A DNA stretch of 64,000 nucleotides from Cylicocyclus nassatus (GCA_958299035.1 CATQJL010000001.1:26329521-26393520); one strand, 5' to 3'. Shown: positions 1-12,534, counted from the stretch's first letter. The notes: generated by a model not told the origin, from the letters alone. A program made the numbers and translations.

Positions 1-351
1 CGGCAGATAATTGGTGTTTCGGCTGATGAGTGGTATTGGACGATTGTAGTTCTGAGTATCATATCGCCTCCTATACTCATTATACACTTTTTGGAAATTT
101 GAAGTCACTATTCAAACAAATGCAGGTGCAAACTTTTAAGATGATGCTGTTAAGAAAGTTCAAAGCAGCTTATTGCAGAATCTTCCGGTCGAAAAGTTTC
201 GCTTTCTCTAGTACTCACTTTTGAGCTCATGTGGTAACTGCCAGTGCCGATCTATAGGCTTGCCAAGCGATACATTTAGTAATATTACCATAATATACGT
301 TCAGAATAATTAGATCATTCATTTCTTTTAAACGGCTTTGTAAGAATGCAT
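1..351. other. No gene recognised
   Basis: AT-rich sequence with short reading frames only. No splice-consistent exon set, domain motif or repeat end was recognised before the fold-back element that starts at 352. Confidence 0.4.
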
Positions 352-728
352 TTAAAGGCAGCGTCCAGGCAAATCTGGACTATGGGGATCTCACGTGGAT
401 AGTAATTTTGGGTCTCTAAGACCCGAAGTAACTAAGCCCAACCTCAGGTAGTGCTCTAACGGCTGAGATATTCCCCTCAAAACTTAAACCCCGATCGTGT
501 TTCGCATGGATTCATGGCGCAATTCATCAGTTTCTGTGAGTTCTTGCGCGAAACGATGGGTTGCGCCATGAATCCATGCGAAATACGATCCTGAGCTCCA
601 CTTTGGAGGCGTTATTTTAACCGTTAAGTCACCTGCGCTGCTGCTTGGGTACTTCCTCAATTAGGGCCCCAAAATTACTTTCCATGTAAAATTCCAGTAG
701 CTCCGGAATTGACTGGAGCTGCCTTTGA
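352..728. repeat. Fold-back element, AGGCAG-end family
   Basis: The left end reads TTTAAAGGCAGCGTCCAGG and the right end is a diverged inverted copy (CTGCCTTTGA). Inside, the block around 395-420 (GGATAGTAATTTTGGG) pairs with 660-685. At the centre CGCATGGATTCATGGCGCAA pairs with its reverse complement near 564-583. No coding capacity. This is a diverged member of the family best preserved at 62644-63103. Confidence 0.65.
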
Positions 729-2883
729 GCGGTTCCATATGAAGATTTAATTCAGAAAGTTAATCAAATTCATTAAGGTTATTCACAGTGAAATAACACA
801 GATACGTGTTTTTTCAAGAACAATTACAAGACGATCATAGCCTTCTTTCCAATGCAATAGTAATTCTGACACTGACACTGAGCGATAAAAAACGAATCTT
901 TCTTCTTTTTCAATGGCTAGAGCTATAGTACGGCATATGACACATGTACTGCGAAGAACGGATGTTTCTTGTATGACTTACAGCGAGGCCCTGCGTTATC
1001 ATTCAAATGAACATATTAGATTTCAAGACTTTTTATCATACAGTGGAGGGAAAAGTTGAGATTAAGTAAAAAATGTTTACGCTAGATAAAAAAGATGAAG
1101 TTTTTTGAAGCAGGTTTGCTAACTTCTGCACCCTACACTTCTAGGTCAAATTTGGCACCTAGTATAAATGAAACGCAGTTTGGGCGCGATCGCTCCTCAC
1201 GAAAATTAGTCATTCCGAAAGACGAAGCCAGCTATTTCACATGTGAAACTTAATCATCACGACCTTACCAAGATTGCGACATGCTTAGCAGGTAGTGGTC
1301 AGAACTTAATTCAGCCATACAAAAACGTGTATATCATTAGGCTCGCCTTAAAACGCTGATTCAGAATATACGTTTACTATCTGCCAAGCGACTATCTAGG
1401 GAGTTATGAACGTTAGAATATGAGATTTGTCATGTGTTCTATAGCGCATGTTCCACGAAATAGGTTTCAAAAGCCTTATTTAGGTTTTAATAAATGTGTT
1501 TCTTCCTTGTAGTTGAAATAACCATAGGCACCGCAAATCCGCGCCATCAAGCTTCCTTCTAAGTAAATATATTGTCAACTTGAATAATTTCTGATCTATG
1601 AATGCTTTAACTCCTCTCAGATAATCGCTTGACAGACAAAAGCATGTACTTAGAATCAGCACTTTAAGACGAGTCCGATGATATACAGCTTGTCTAAAAT
1701 GTTTGTTGAATTCTGACCACTTCCTCGTTAGCTAGGCTTTTATAGCGTTTATGGCAGTGGCCCGTAGTAAACCCCCATCAGTGCAACTCGACTGGTGCGG
1801 ACCTACGTTAAACGTAGGACGCCTCAGTCCAGCATCCAGTGAGCTATTGATCTGGATGTGGATCGCTCTCTAATCATGATAAATGTGTGTTCTTGAAAAA
1901 AGAGCCACTTGAACCGGTTGGTTCGAACAGGTAAGCGGCGGTTGGATTTGAACGCGCGGAGCCATGGTTCAAAACTGGGTAGCGCCACACTTTTGGTGTA
2001 TCGTCTGGCGTCTTTGACAGCGACCGCTATCGCAAAATCGATGATGACCGCTGTCAAGGATTTAGCCTAGCACATGCACTGATTAAACAAAACAAATTTA
2101 TTTACGAAAATTCCATGAAAAAATGAAATGATTGTAAAATGAACTCAATGAATTAAACCGATAAATTCTTGTCTTGAGCAGCTTTTGAAAAAAAGGTCAG
2201 CAAACTAAACAAAAGGGAAAAGTTTGTTTTCTTCCTTTCCACGCCAAAATCAGCTGTTCATCGATTCTCTCCTTTTCGGGCTCCGGTATTGTGCAGTTTT
2301 GAGCCGATTTTGTCTGCAGTGTTAGGCAAACTGATGTGTATCGTAAGTTACTCAGGAGCAACTTACGAATCTTCTCTGCGTCTCCTCTTTCCCACACTAA
2401 CTGCATTCGTTTAACATCATATCATGTTCAGCTCAACTGAACGTGAACTGATGTGCAACAGTTGACTGCAGCAGATGGACGGATGGCCAACTGTCAGTTC
2501 ACTTGCCATGCTTATAGCATTGAAAAGTGGGCGGTCATCATTTCACCTGACGTAAGCTCAACTGATGGGTTGAGTCTTTCCGCTCATATGGTTATGCAGG
2601 CTACAGATATTGATTTCAACAAAAAACACCCTAGCAAAAAGAGTCAAATTTGGTATTTCTCAAAAAAAAAACGCTTCCGGGAAGTCAAAATTTTACAGAT
2701 GTGTTTCTGAGGTCTGTAATATACAGCCATTTAAGTGAGAATAGCGCAGCATCGACTTTAAACTTGAAAGTTCAATTTACTCTTTTTGCAGCGCAGCAAC
2801 GACAAATATGAGTGTCTTATGTGAAGTTTATATGCGTGACAAGTTTGAAATCTGGTAAGTTATTCTTGGTCATAGATATATTA
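729..2883. other. Intergenic, no gene recognised
   Basis: No exon chain or domain was recognised. A block near 1345-1420 (AACGCTGATTC... CTGCCAAGCGACTATCT... GAGTTATGA) recurs near 35430-35480 and in partial form at 28.85, 39.65, 40.48 and 53.26 kb, so it is a dispersed repeat. Open frames of 60-85 codons at 1824-2057 (minus) and 2453-2710 (plus) have no supporting features. Confidence 0.4.
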
Positions 2884-2930
2884 GGTCGTTCCGAAAGTAA
2901 TGTCGCTTTTTTCAAATAAACGCCACATTT
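2884..2930 (+). mobile_element. Solo mariner-like terminal sequence
   Basis: TTAGGTCGTTCCGAAAGTAA directly follows a TA dinucleotide and has the form of a mariner-family terminal repeat (compare TTAGGTTGG...AAAAGTAAT types). No inverted partner was found downstream, so this is probably a decayed element or one truncated at its other end. Confidence 0.45.
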
Positions 2931-3769
2931 TATGGAACCGAGATTTTCAAGAGATCTTAGAAGCATTCGATGCAGCATTTTATCCTCTTTCTAACAAATT
3001 GTAATTTCATTGCATAATATGAGCTCTCGAAAAATTACCAAAACCTGCGACTCTTTTTGCTTTTGCTTTTTGTCATGATCAAGTTCGCTTTTTTCAGTAT
3101 TTTTGTACTGATTCCCCGAAGAGGCACAAGTAACAGATAAATAGAGCAAACCCTGTAGGATACAAAATAATTTTCTTCTTTTTCTTAGTTTGCTTCTTAG
3201 ACTTTCTAGAATCAATTTTTCAGTGCTATTAAATTTCATATTTGGTCAAACCTCACAGAACAACAACCGGCAAGCAACTCGGGTGCCATTCGACGCAGCT
3301 TTTTTCCTCTTTTTACCGGTTGTTTTTGGTTTACGATTCATAAAGTTTTCCGGGATAAAATTATCATAATTTGGGCTTTTTAGGGCGCCTCAGGCTATAC
3401 CCGAAATTTCCGAAAGTTGCTAATCTGAAACGGTAAACCCCCATTTGCTTTGTAAATTTAGTGTCAAACCTTAATCTAACTTTGTAAGTTTCAAAATTTG
3501 AAAATTTATTGGTGTTTGATGCATTCTTGACTTGGACAAGCATGCTAAAATTCGTTGATTCTATTGAAAAATTTCTACAAAATTACGACAGGCTATGTAA
3601 AGTAGAAATAAATCGAATCGTACTGTTCCTTATATGGATTGCTCAATCCACCTGTTAACTGGATTCCTTCGGAACTGTTGTAAAAATCTAGAAAAATTGT
3701 GAAACTTTTACCTTTTTGAAAAACATGGGTCGCAGATTTTGGTAATTATGCTGCAAATTTCTATAATGT
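2931..3769. other. Intergenic, no gene recognised
   Basis: An 82-codon minus-strand frame (3239-2991) is rich in Lys, Leu and Ser. It has no start context, splice partner or known motif, so it is not called. Confidence 0.35.
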
Positions 3770-4335
3770 GAAACAGTCGCTCAATCGCTATTCATTACTG
3801 TAGGATTACGGTAGGAACTTTCATTATACAGGGCCATCGTGAAGCAAGCCGCTCGAAGGAAAATTCCAAAAAAATCAGGAAAGTTGCGTATCAGCGTTTT
3901 CAGACATGCTGATGCCATTAGACATACGTGCTTTTGGAGGTTCAGATTATTTAGTCTCATTTTTAAAAATTACTGAACTAACGTTACTGCGGTTTCCCTA
4001 GCATGACCCTCATGAAAAAAGTTTTGCGATAAAGCACGAACGGCATATCATGTCAGCGACTCAGTTTAGGTTAATGACAAACTTTTCAGCCTGTCGAGAT
4101 TTATTTTGGGGCCAAATTTAGCTATAGATACTCAAAACCCTCTGTAAAGTCCAACCGTAAGTTTACAGTAATGAAATGTAAGTTTATAGTAATGAAGAGT
4201 AGTGGATGATTCGCTCCGCACTGTAAATCTAAGTTGAAGCCCATCTCTACTCAGTTTTACTTCAAGCTATCGAAAAACTTTGTGAAAGGAGAGTAACGAT
4301 AAAAAAGTGTTTACTTCGTTTTGGACACTCTGTAT
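3770..4335. mobile_element. Decayed copy of the GGGTGTCCC-end element
   Basis: Blocks shared with the intact copies at 40.8 and 61.3 kb include a 'GTAGGATTACGGTAGGAA' stretch, 'ATGATTCGCTCC...GTAAATCTAAGTTGAAG', and a right end 'TTTTGGACACTCTGTA' matching TTTGGGACACCCTGTA. The left terminus could not be placed, so the start is approximate. Confidence 0.45.
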
Positions 4336-5276
4336 TCCTCTCTGTCATCAAAACCAGCTTATGTGTTGTGATGAGTAATTCGTCAATAATGAGGCCGACG
4401 AAAATGTCAAAATAATGACCTCTATGGACATCTCGGCAAAACTCGCTGCACATTTGATGGAAATATAAGAACATGTAAAGTAAGACAAAGTAATCGCATT
4501 CTTTTTCAAACTGGAGAATAAATAACCGTATTCTTTTTCCAACTGGTTTGATTGCACTACATTTTGTTGAGTTACCACAGCGTCGCAAGCTATTACATTT
4601 ATGAATGTAATATCATTGAGCTGAATTGTATTTTATATATCCAAATTCTTCTTAAAGTGGCTGTGAACATATGAATCAAACAAGGGCTAGGATCTAAAAA
4701 TGCGCTTCAAAAACTTTGGTTGCTATCATAGGCTTTGTTGGAAAAAAGCCCTCTCAGAATTCTTCATCAAAAAGGATTAATACGAATAGCTGAACATAGC
4801 TGGTACTTACAATTTATTTTAGAGGCAGCGTTCACCCAATTTTCGCCTCCCATGTTTCCATGTTTTTGTCACTAAGGGGCTTTTTATAAGCGTGATTACA
4901 GTCAAAGCTAGGATTGTCTAAACCCCCCAAAAATCCAATTGCTGGGGACCCTGTCTAGTGAGCGCGGACGCAGTCTGCACATTCTGATCACTACCATGTC
5001 AATACTTGTCGGAAGGCAGTTCCTGGCTGGATTGATCTTGATAGGTTTTGGGCAACGCTTGATAGCATTTACGGTGTTTCCAGATTCATTGTCACCGTTC
5101 AAAGAAACATTAGAAAACCGGACCAACCTTGGGACCTACCTTCAGATAAGAGGGTCCCTCCTTGGGGACTATATTCATATGCGGCACAAATCAGAAAGAA
5201 TCAGATTTAGCCTAGGCACTGCTTTGAGGTCTTATTTGTTAGAATGTTGAATTCAATAAACGTGATTCTATGCCAC
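4336..5276. other. Intergenic, no gene recognised
   Basis: Overlapping open frames at 4939-5250 (plus) and 4908-5126 (minus) occupy the same GC-richer patch and lack signal peptide, motif or splice partner. Nothing else was recognised. Confidence 0.35.
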
Positions 5277-5282
5277 TTTATT
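5277..5282 (-). terminator. Polyadenylation signal of gene A
   Basis: AATAAA on the minus strand begins about 10 bases after the TAA stop at 5292. An equally close signal is seen in gene B. Confidence 0.65.
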
Positions 5283-5291
5283 CTTCGAGCA

Positions 5292-7239
5292 TTATACGCA
5301 GTAGCCACATGTTTTTGGACACTGTTCTCTCATCAACTGTACATATAACGCATTGGTGCATAGCGCACGTTTTGATGGACACTCTGATACCCCAGTTCTT
5401 GGATGGACGAAGTCTTGACAACCTGAAATAGAGCCAAAATCTTGAACTGTGCCTTAAAATACAGAAGGCCTTTTCACTTATTAATCCTCCCGCGGAAGTA
5501 CCTGAGCACTTATTGCACGTTCGTGGACATTGTTCTGCCATAACCTGCTTGTATAAGGCATTTTCGCAAAGGTATGCCTTTTGTGGGCAGTCCGAAATAC
5601 CCGTTACTGGATGAACGAAATCACGGCATGCTGAATTCAGTCATAATTTGATACATCTTGAGAGAAGATATCTACAAAAATTTAGAGAAAACCTACTGGG
5701 TGTAGGAGCAGCCGTGGGTGGTTGGGTCACACTGGTAACCTTAATATGCAATACAACGGAAATAGTTAAGTACTATTATATGGCCCGTATGCATGTACGT
5801 CCCCGCGAGGGAGGAGAGGGAATCTGAGAGTGGACGCGCTATATCTTGCTACTTTAGGCGTCTGCATCATTGTTTTTCTACCTGTATTATTGGCTTCACC
5901 CTATACCCTCTTAATATCTGACGTGAGTATAATGGATGACAAAAATTGACACACAAAATGAGTTTTTCACTGGTTCGTGTAGTCCCCTAGGAGATCCTCA
6001 GGGATCACATAAGATCAACCTTCGTTTTCAGAAACGTCCATCTTTTCAGGAAGTCGATGAACACGTCGTGAAGTTGCCGGAGATCTACTATAGCACTGTT
6101 AGGGATGTTTCAAAAAATGGATTATACAGGTCACGATTTTTTCGATAAACCTCAGCTCGCGAACAACGGTTCATCAAAAGTTTCGATATTATGAGATTTC
6201 GCCATTCCATTATAAGCATGTATAGAAGGCCATAGTATGTTTTTTGGTTCAATTTAGGATCGCCAGGGTATCACACAAAAGAGCCAAAACCTCAGTTTGT
6301 ATGGCATTGTTCTCCCATCCATTATACGCATGTATTAGGATATAAGAACCATTATGACACAAGAGAAATAGAAGATTACAGATTTGTAGATTAACGGAAA
6401 ATGACACGTTCCCTCCCAGATCCCCTGCCCTCCACAGCGGGGTTCGTGCGTAAGGACCTAAGTGAATCTCTTATGTTTGGCATACAAGGTTCTACTTTCC
6501 TTTTCAATGTATGGCACTGTGCCAATGTAACCAAATGCACATCTCGCAAAAGGCTGCTCATGAGTTAGTAAATTTCTATGGCTCACTAAGTATTATAGGT
6601 GTCATACACATGACCCTAACTTACTTTTGTGGAATCACAGCACATTTCTCCTCTCGGTGACTGTATGCAGGTTTGCCCGGTAGGACATACGCCCATAATG
6701 CAAGCTGAAAATAAAATTCAATGAACTCTGAGCAATGAAAGTTCTGTGGTAAAAGTCTATGCCCTTCTTGGTAATCTTAATCTATACTAGAATTTGTTGT
6801 TGTTCTAGCAATTACATTTACTGAAAAGCGTTCTGAACGAGCATAGAAATGTTAGTTGTATTTTCGAAAGCAGATTATACACTTTTGTTGCTGATAAGAA
6901 TCGAACTTTGCTCGTATCCGCGCATTCCTGCTCTCATGGAATTCTTTTAATCTTAACAAGTCATCTCATACATCGGTGGTAGATTGTGAAGAAGTTAAAC
7001 ACAAGTTTTAATGGATGGTCTTTGTGCTACGGTTCCATATCAATTACCAAGTTTCCAGTTAAGTGACAAGTGTATCTCACATCTACCTTTTACGTCGCGT
7101 TGGCCTTACAGGCAATCTTTTCTGCGGAAAGAGACTCACGGGTGGATGTCGGGTTTGCATTCGGATCTGCACATTCCTGCTGCTGAGCTGCAGCTCTGTA
7201 AAAAGCGAGTGCTATCACAACAACGGAGAGGATTGCCAT
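5292..7239 (-). CDS. Gene A: secreted CCD-module protein with two ShKT domains
   Basis: Five exons on the minus strand: 7239-7140, 6704-6625, 5739-5697, 5630-5502, 5422-5292, giving 160 aa. Residues 1-18 are a signal peptide (MAILSVVVIALAFYRAAA). A six-cysteine module follows (C23, C35, C40, C46, C55, C56, ending CCD), then a Thr/Pro linker (61-74). Two ShKT domains follow, C76-C116 and C119-C159, both with spacing C-x12-C-x6-C-x12-C-x3-C-x2-C. The last ends CGYC before one residue and the stop. Intron phases are 1, 0, 1, 1. The exon 3 acceptor (TTAAG) is weak but its phase fits. ShKT domains are disulfide-rich folds of sea-anemone ShK type, common in nematode secreted proteins. The conserved Tyr is present but the preceding Lys of the channel-blocking dyad is Leu here, so potassium-channel activity should not be assumed. 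The CCD module resembles lustrin/WAP-like cysteine repeats (inference). Closest paralogue in the window is gene B. Confidence 0.85.
5780..6460. repeat. Fold-back element in intron 2 of gene A
   Basis: The left arm (GGCCCGTATGCATGTACG...GGAGGAGAGGGAATCTGAGAG) is an inverted, diverged copy of the right arm (CCCTCCCAGATCCCCTGCC...CGTGCGTAAGGACCTA). It lies wholly between exons 2 and 3 of gene A. A partial relative is at 14797-15080. Confidence 0.6.
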
Positions 7240-7270
7240 GGGATGTAGGTGACAGTCACCTTGTCCTCGG

Positions 7271-7280
7271 CTTTAAATAA
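7271..7280 (-). promoter_or_regulatory. TATA-like box of gene A
   Basis: TTATTTAAAG on the minus strand lies about 32 bp before the ATG at 7239. Genes B and C have TATA boxes at nearly the same distance from the ATG, which supports the start and implies a very short 5' UTR. No pyrimidine-tract/AG trans-splice acceptor is seen at the ATG. Confidence 0.4.
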
Positions 7281-8173
7281 TGATGCTTCCGAATTGCAGC
7301 TATGTCAATACTGTATTCGATTTTGGGATTCGGACTTTGGGTTGCTGCAGTTTTACATAAAAAGAACACGAGGAGGTTACTGAATGAAAATGTAAAAATA
7401 TTAGGGTGATCCAAAAGTAATGGGCACCTTGATTTTTTGAACATTCTTCAAAATTCTTTTCTGATTAGCTGAACAATCAGCAATTTAAACGCTTTGAACG
7501 CAACGTACAAAGTGACCTTCGCAGGTTGTCTTGACAGCACCTTGCAGCATTTCACCGACATTCCTTCGAGCGGCGCTTTAAAGAAGTCAGACAGACTTTT
7601 TTAACGCCGTCCGAATTTGTGCTGCTGCACTTGAAAGTTTCTCGACACATGGCATATCATTCGAAAGAGCTTTCCAAGCTCTTTCTAATGAGAACCTGAA
7701 TGTTTAAAAATTGCCTATTATTTCATACAAAAAAAGGCACTTCATTCGAAAAAGTGCGGTGTTCGGGCAGATTTTCAAAGTAAAATTCATGTTTTGGCCC
7801 ACAATTTTTTGAAAATGAGAAAAGCCGAAGTAATCTGCATATGTGTGGATAGAGCGTAAAAAGCACTATCGGAAAGCAGCTGCCAAGGTTGAGCTTATTC
7901 AAATATTTTGATGGAAGAATAAGTAATATGTCTCCTGATTTAAGACTATATCTTCTGTTCTAAAGCTTTGAGACCACCGACCTATCGTGGATCTGGTGAC
8001 AGTCCCCTTACTCACTGCTGCGCAGATATCTTTGGTAGGCTCACTTGTTCTACTGCGGCGCTGCTGCCCAAAATTCGAAATTACTTGAAGTGATGAGCTT
8101 AAATCTTAGGCGCTTATAAAAATAACGCCATGTGACAGTGCCCAACTATAGACAAGTTTTGTTATGTACTACT

Positions 8174-8695
8174 AGCTGGCTTACCCGGCTCCGCCGTATG
8201 TTTTGAATAGAAAATTCCATTTCTCAACCGATCCGGACCAAACTTGGCACACATACACTTCGGGCCCCGGCGAGTGTCACAGTTCACTTTTTGTTATCGA
8301 TCGATGTCGATTTTATCGATTTTTTGCAAAATTTGAGCTAGGGGGCTGGAATTTGGCAGAGGGATGTGATCGAGCATGCTGATCACCCCCACGGGGGGGG
8401 AACATACGTACAGACAGACAGACAGACATACATACAGACAAACAGACCCCCACGGGGGTGATCAGCATGCTCGATTACCCCCCCCCCTGTGCCAACTCCC
8501 AGCCCTGTAGCTCCAATTTTCCAAAAAATCGATAAAATCGATATCGATCGATGACGAAAAGTAGCCTATGACACCCGCCGGGGCCTAAAGTGTATGTGTG
8601 CCAAGTTTGGTCCGGATCGGTTCAGAAATGGAATTTTCTATTCGGAACATACGTACATACAGACAGACATACAAACAGACATTCAGCTTTATATA
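8174..8695. repeat. Fold-back element, ACTAGCTGGCTTACCCGG family, copy 1
   Basis: The terminal block ACTAGCTGGCTTACCCGGC leads into GATCCGGACCAAACTTGGC, an ATCGAT-rich block and a GATCAGCATGCTCGAT core, then the same blocks inverted. CAGA/CATA microsatellites sit in the middle and at the right end, which finishes at AGCTTTATATATAAG. A second copy in opposite orientation is at 60235-60682. Confidence 0.75.
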
Positions 8696-8736
8696 TAAGA
8701 TTCTGCCAAAACTGGGACTTCCAATTAGCTTTTCTA

Positions 8737-9644
8737 TTGGGTTGTTTCAAAAGTTCTATCCGTTTTCGAACTTTGACTTTGATTCACCGTAACTCTTCTC
8801 AGAATTAACCTTTGCAGTTTCTATAAACTGTATTACAATTTGCAAATCTTTTGCTATTTTGCGCACTCTTTAAGATTATTGCAGTAGCAGTGGAGAAGAT
8901 TTCATAGGCGAAAATCGAGGAACATTTCTTTATAGAAATCTTCACTTTCCAAAAGCATAACTTGATTTGGAATATAGCTGAGTTGCACATGCACTGCTTA
9001 CAGTGTAGCCCGTATTCGAGTGAGCCGTACCGCTAACTTTGGATTTCATCAAAGTCTTTTATAGAAATTTTGTGCGGAAAAATCCGAAAGGACCCACTTA
9101 TTTTGCTCTTTTTGAGGCGGCAAAAAATGCAATTTATTTGAAATTTTTGATTTTGTTCGCCCTTGACAAAACAGTAATCTTTTCGTTCTTCTAGTAGCAG
9201 TTGTTCTAGCTTTATATAGAGTAAAAGTTCTGCGATTGCAATATTTTTATGATTTTTATGCGACTTGAAGGGACCATAAAGGCATGTTGTGTTTGAGCTA
9301 AAAATTTGTAGGTTCAAAATTTTCCTGGAATCATATCTCGATGATTATTTAGTAGCACAAGTCTCCAGCAAACACTATGTATGTTTTTAAAAAATTTTTG
9401 CTTTTGGCTGTAGATTTCACGGTGATAGAGCAAAGACGAAATTTCACATTTGTTTCGCTGTCTTTTCAAAGTACGCAACCATACAGCGAACCAATATCTA
9501 TGAAAACGAAAAGATGCCTAAAAAACTGGAAGAAAAGAGCTTTTGAATGATATAAGCAATGTTCTTGAAAAATGGTTTCTTCCTTCAAAATCGGCAGTCC
9601 ATAAAAAGGTATCGAAAATGGGTAGAACTTTTGAAACAACCCAA
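8737..9644. mobile_element. Mariner-type non-autonomous element (nested copy)
   Basis: TTGGGTTGTTTCAAAAGTTC at 8737 is matched by an inverted copy ending at 9644 (GAACTTTTGAAACAACCCAA). TA flanks both ends (8735-8736, 9645-9646). About 908 bp, no transposase seen. It sits entirely inside the 7401-9701 element. Confidence 0.75.
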
Positions 9645-9701
9645 TATTTGAGAAAACTGCATTTATTTCAGAGGTGCCCCGTTACTTTTTGATCACCCTA
9701 A

Positions 9702-12534
9702 TAATTAACAACAAAAAGAGATACACGTAATTGACTTTGTTGTGAATTCGACACAATTAAGAAATTCTACTTTATACGTGACATGTTGGCCAGGGAGAAA
9801 AATCCGAATAATCTTCTTCCATTCCTGTTGACAGTCAATATCTTTCAAAAGACTCTGGTCTTCCCTACTAACATTTCGTAAAGAATTGTTTATTTGTGAA
9901 GATAAACGAACTAACTCTAGCCTAGGTTAATAGTGGGTATGCAACATGCAACTCAATCAACAAAATCCTCATAATTAGTCGCTTTGAATCTGGTTACTCA
10001 TAAAAGTTTCTATTTGATACTCAAACATATTTCGCAGGCCTCAATATCTCCACATGTTTGCAGAATATCGGCTAAAAACAATCACATTTCTTTTTTTCAA
10101 TCCAAACAACGTTGGATTGAAAAAAAAATCCTTGCGCTACATTTACCAGTGCATTTTTTTCAACACATGTAATATGTTTACAGAGATCATGGCCCTGCAC
10201 TTTTGCTAAAGTGTACAATGTTCGAGCACACATCCGTGAAAGCTAAAAATATTATAGTTATTCCATAGCTGATTCTGGTCGTGTATGAATGCAAGTATGG
10301 TGATAAAATTATGGGTTCAGGTTTAACAAAACAGTGTTTTTTCTAGTTTGTGCTACTTTTCATACCTTAACCTCTGTACAAAGGTTTATTTAGGGTTAAA
10401 ACGGTTTACAAAAACATTTAATGCTTCTGCTGTTGTTTCAGAGTTAGAGACATCTAACAATAGACAATAGATAATAGACAATAGACAATAGACAACTAAC
10501 CAAACCAAAAGAAAAGTGCTGTGTTCGAATTTTTTTGCTTCATTAGGATTTTTTAGTCAAAATATGAATAATAAAAAACTTGTGAAATGCTCAAAAGTGG
10601 TGAGGTATGATGAAATTTTCCGCACTTTCTGAGAACAACTTCTGAATCTCCCAGTGACAATTTCAAAAGACACTTTACCTTTTACGATATGTGCTGTCGT
10701 TCCACCATTCTCAAGCTTTCAGCGTTTTTTAGGTACCTTAAAGCTTTGCCTACTCAAGGTGGTGATTAAAAAAATTCCTTTTCTAATAATGTTTTGCAAT
10801 CAGCCAATTTCTCAGTTGTGATCACCGTTACTTATTAAGAAAAGATCCCAAATTGCAGTGGCGATCTGGAACGAAATACATATCATTTGATGCGTCTTGT
10901 TGAGGAGAGCCCAAGTCTAACTTGCGCATCTTCTGCTGGATCTATTGCAAAAGTGAGCATTTGGAAGTACAAATATGGCAGCAGTGGCAGTCTTATAAAA
11001 ATAAATCGTTTAAATACACTTATTTACTGGTTAATGTGTGCATCTGTACTCAGCACACTTCAGTGCACATTGTCAATCAGAACCCCAGTGTCTTTACATA
11101 TTCAACCGATCAAACTCCGTTCATAAAATCCCGCAGCAGATACGGAAGGCAGATTTGGACTCATCAAAGCTCATCAACACAAAGACAACTTAGCAAAATG
11201 CGGTTCATTTTAACTCGCCACTGCAATTTGGGGCATTTCCCATGTTAGTTGTGGACCCAACTTCTCAAAAAGTTCAACAACTTTGCCTCACCTCTTTATT
11301 AGTACATAAAAAACTACCATGTTGTGTAATCGTTAGCCCACGTACATCAAACGTAATTAAAAAGGTCAAGTTGACTAAAATAAAGAATCTGACCTGTTTG
11401 GAGTGACCTAGTTTCAAAGCTAACTAACACAAATATGCTTGTAAAATCGAAATGTCATCACCGCATCATCTATGTCATTACTTCCCTGGACAATAATGTT
11501 CTTTATGATGGACATTCGAAATGGGAAAATTTCTTAGTTGGATTCGCAGGTCCTTTCAGCACGTGAAAATGGCGTAAATAAGCTATTTTGAAGTTTTCCA
11601 CGTCCGCATTCAGCGGAGATAAGCCGGAAGTTATCCGAGCCCTCCCTCCCTCGTTTCAGGCCCCTCCCACATGTATTAAATTTAAAAACTGTTGCGAGTG
11701 TGCAAATTTTCTCGTGTCCGTCAAGATCTTGCTCAAAAATGCAGTAACGCAATCACCACTGACAATGAGTTGTAAACATGTAACGGGAGGGAATGCTCGC
11801 AGAGCAAGGGAAGCTCCGCCAAGAGGTTGTACTACATACCTAAGCTCTGTTGAATTTTGACTTTTTACTCAACAGTCCACATATCTTATTCTTGTTCGGG
11901 TCTCCGGATAGCAAAGCAAGCTTGGCAAAATTGCTTCCAAATATTTGCATCAACCTTGATCCACGCGATGTTTGAGACACAAATAAAAAAATGCAAATGT
12001 TTGAAAAATTGAAAGAAAATGGGATTTTTAATCCTACGGAGTCCTGCTTATGCATATACCTTCCACATTAAAGACATATACCAGCACTATATTCGTTCGT
12101 TGGCTAGAAGTCGAGAAAGGGATATTTTTTTCTAATTGATCAAAGCGATGCTGGGCTGTTTCCATATAAATAATTGTATACCACAAACCTTTGTAGTACG
12201 ATTGTGATTCAGCTTCCTGCACGAGTGTTCTCGAGATTTGATGGATTCAGCATTCTTTAATTATTCTTCAAGCTTTGAATCCTTTGATTTACGGCTTCAA
12301 ACTACGTTTCAAAGTCGAGTAGGGCTTACATTGCTTTATAAATAGCATACTTTGCGTTTTTTCAATATTCAAAGTGCTAAGGAACGCTCATAATTTCTGC
12401 ACCAATCTAATAAATTACTAAATTGGCAGATGGAAAGAGTATTCAAGTCTACACTTCCGCCAAATTTTTTCAACACATTTTTGGGACACGGGAGCGTAGA
12501 GTTACTGGCTACTTCGAGTGATTATTTTAGTATA
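9702..12534. other. Intergenic, no gene recognised
   Basis: Two small structures stand out: a hairpin at 10091-10126 with arms TTTTTTTCAATCCAA and its complement, and a short tandem (ATAGACA)n tract near 10461-10497. Open frames at 10887-11248 and 11588-11860 have no supporting motif or splice context. Confidence 0.4.
10461..10497. repeat. Short tandem repeat (ATAGACA)n
   Basis: About five copies of a 7-base unit, CAATAGA with one ATAATAGA variant. Confidence 0.75.

Larger units (their letters stand above)
7401..9701. mobile_element. Mariner-type non-autonomous element (outer copy)
   Basis: TTAGGGTGATCCAAAAGTAA at 7401 pairs with its inverted copy ending at 9701 (GTTACTTTTTGATCACCCTAA). Both ends abut TA (7399-7400 and 9702-9703), the target duplication of Tc1/mariner elements. 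No transposase frame was found. Its 2.3 kb holds a fold-back repeat (8174-8695) and a second TA-flanked element (8737-9644). Confidence 0.75.

Noticed and set aside
1824..2057. tRNA-like GGTTCGAAC and GTTGGATTTGAAC strings
   Set aside because: No A box at the right distance and no cloverleaf can be drawn.
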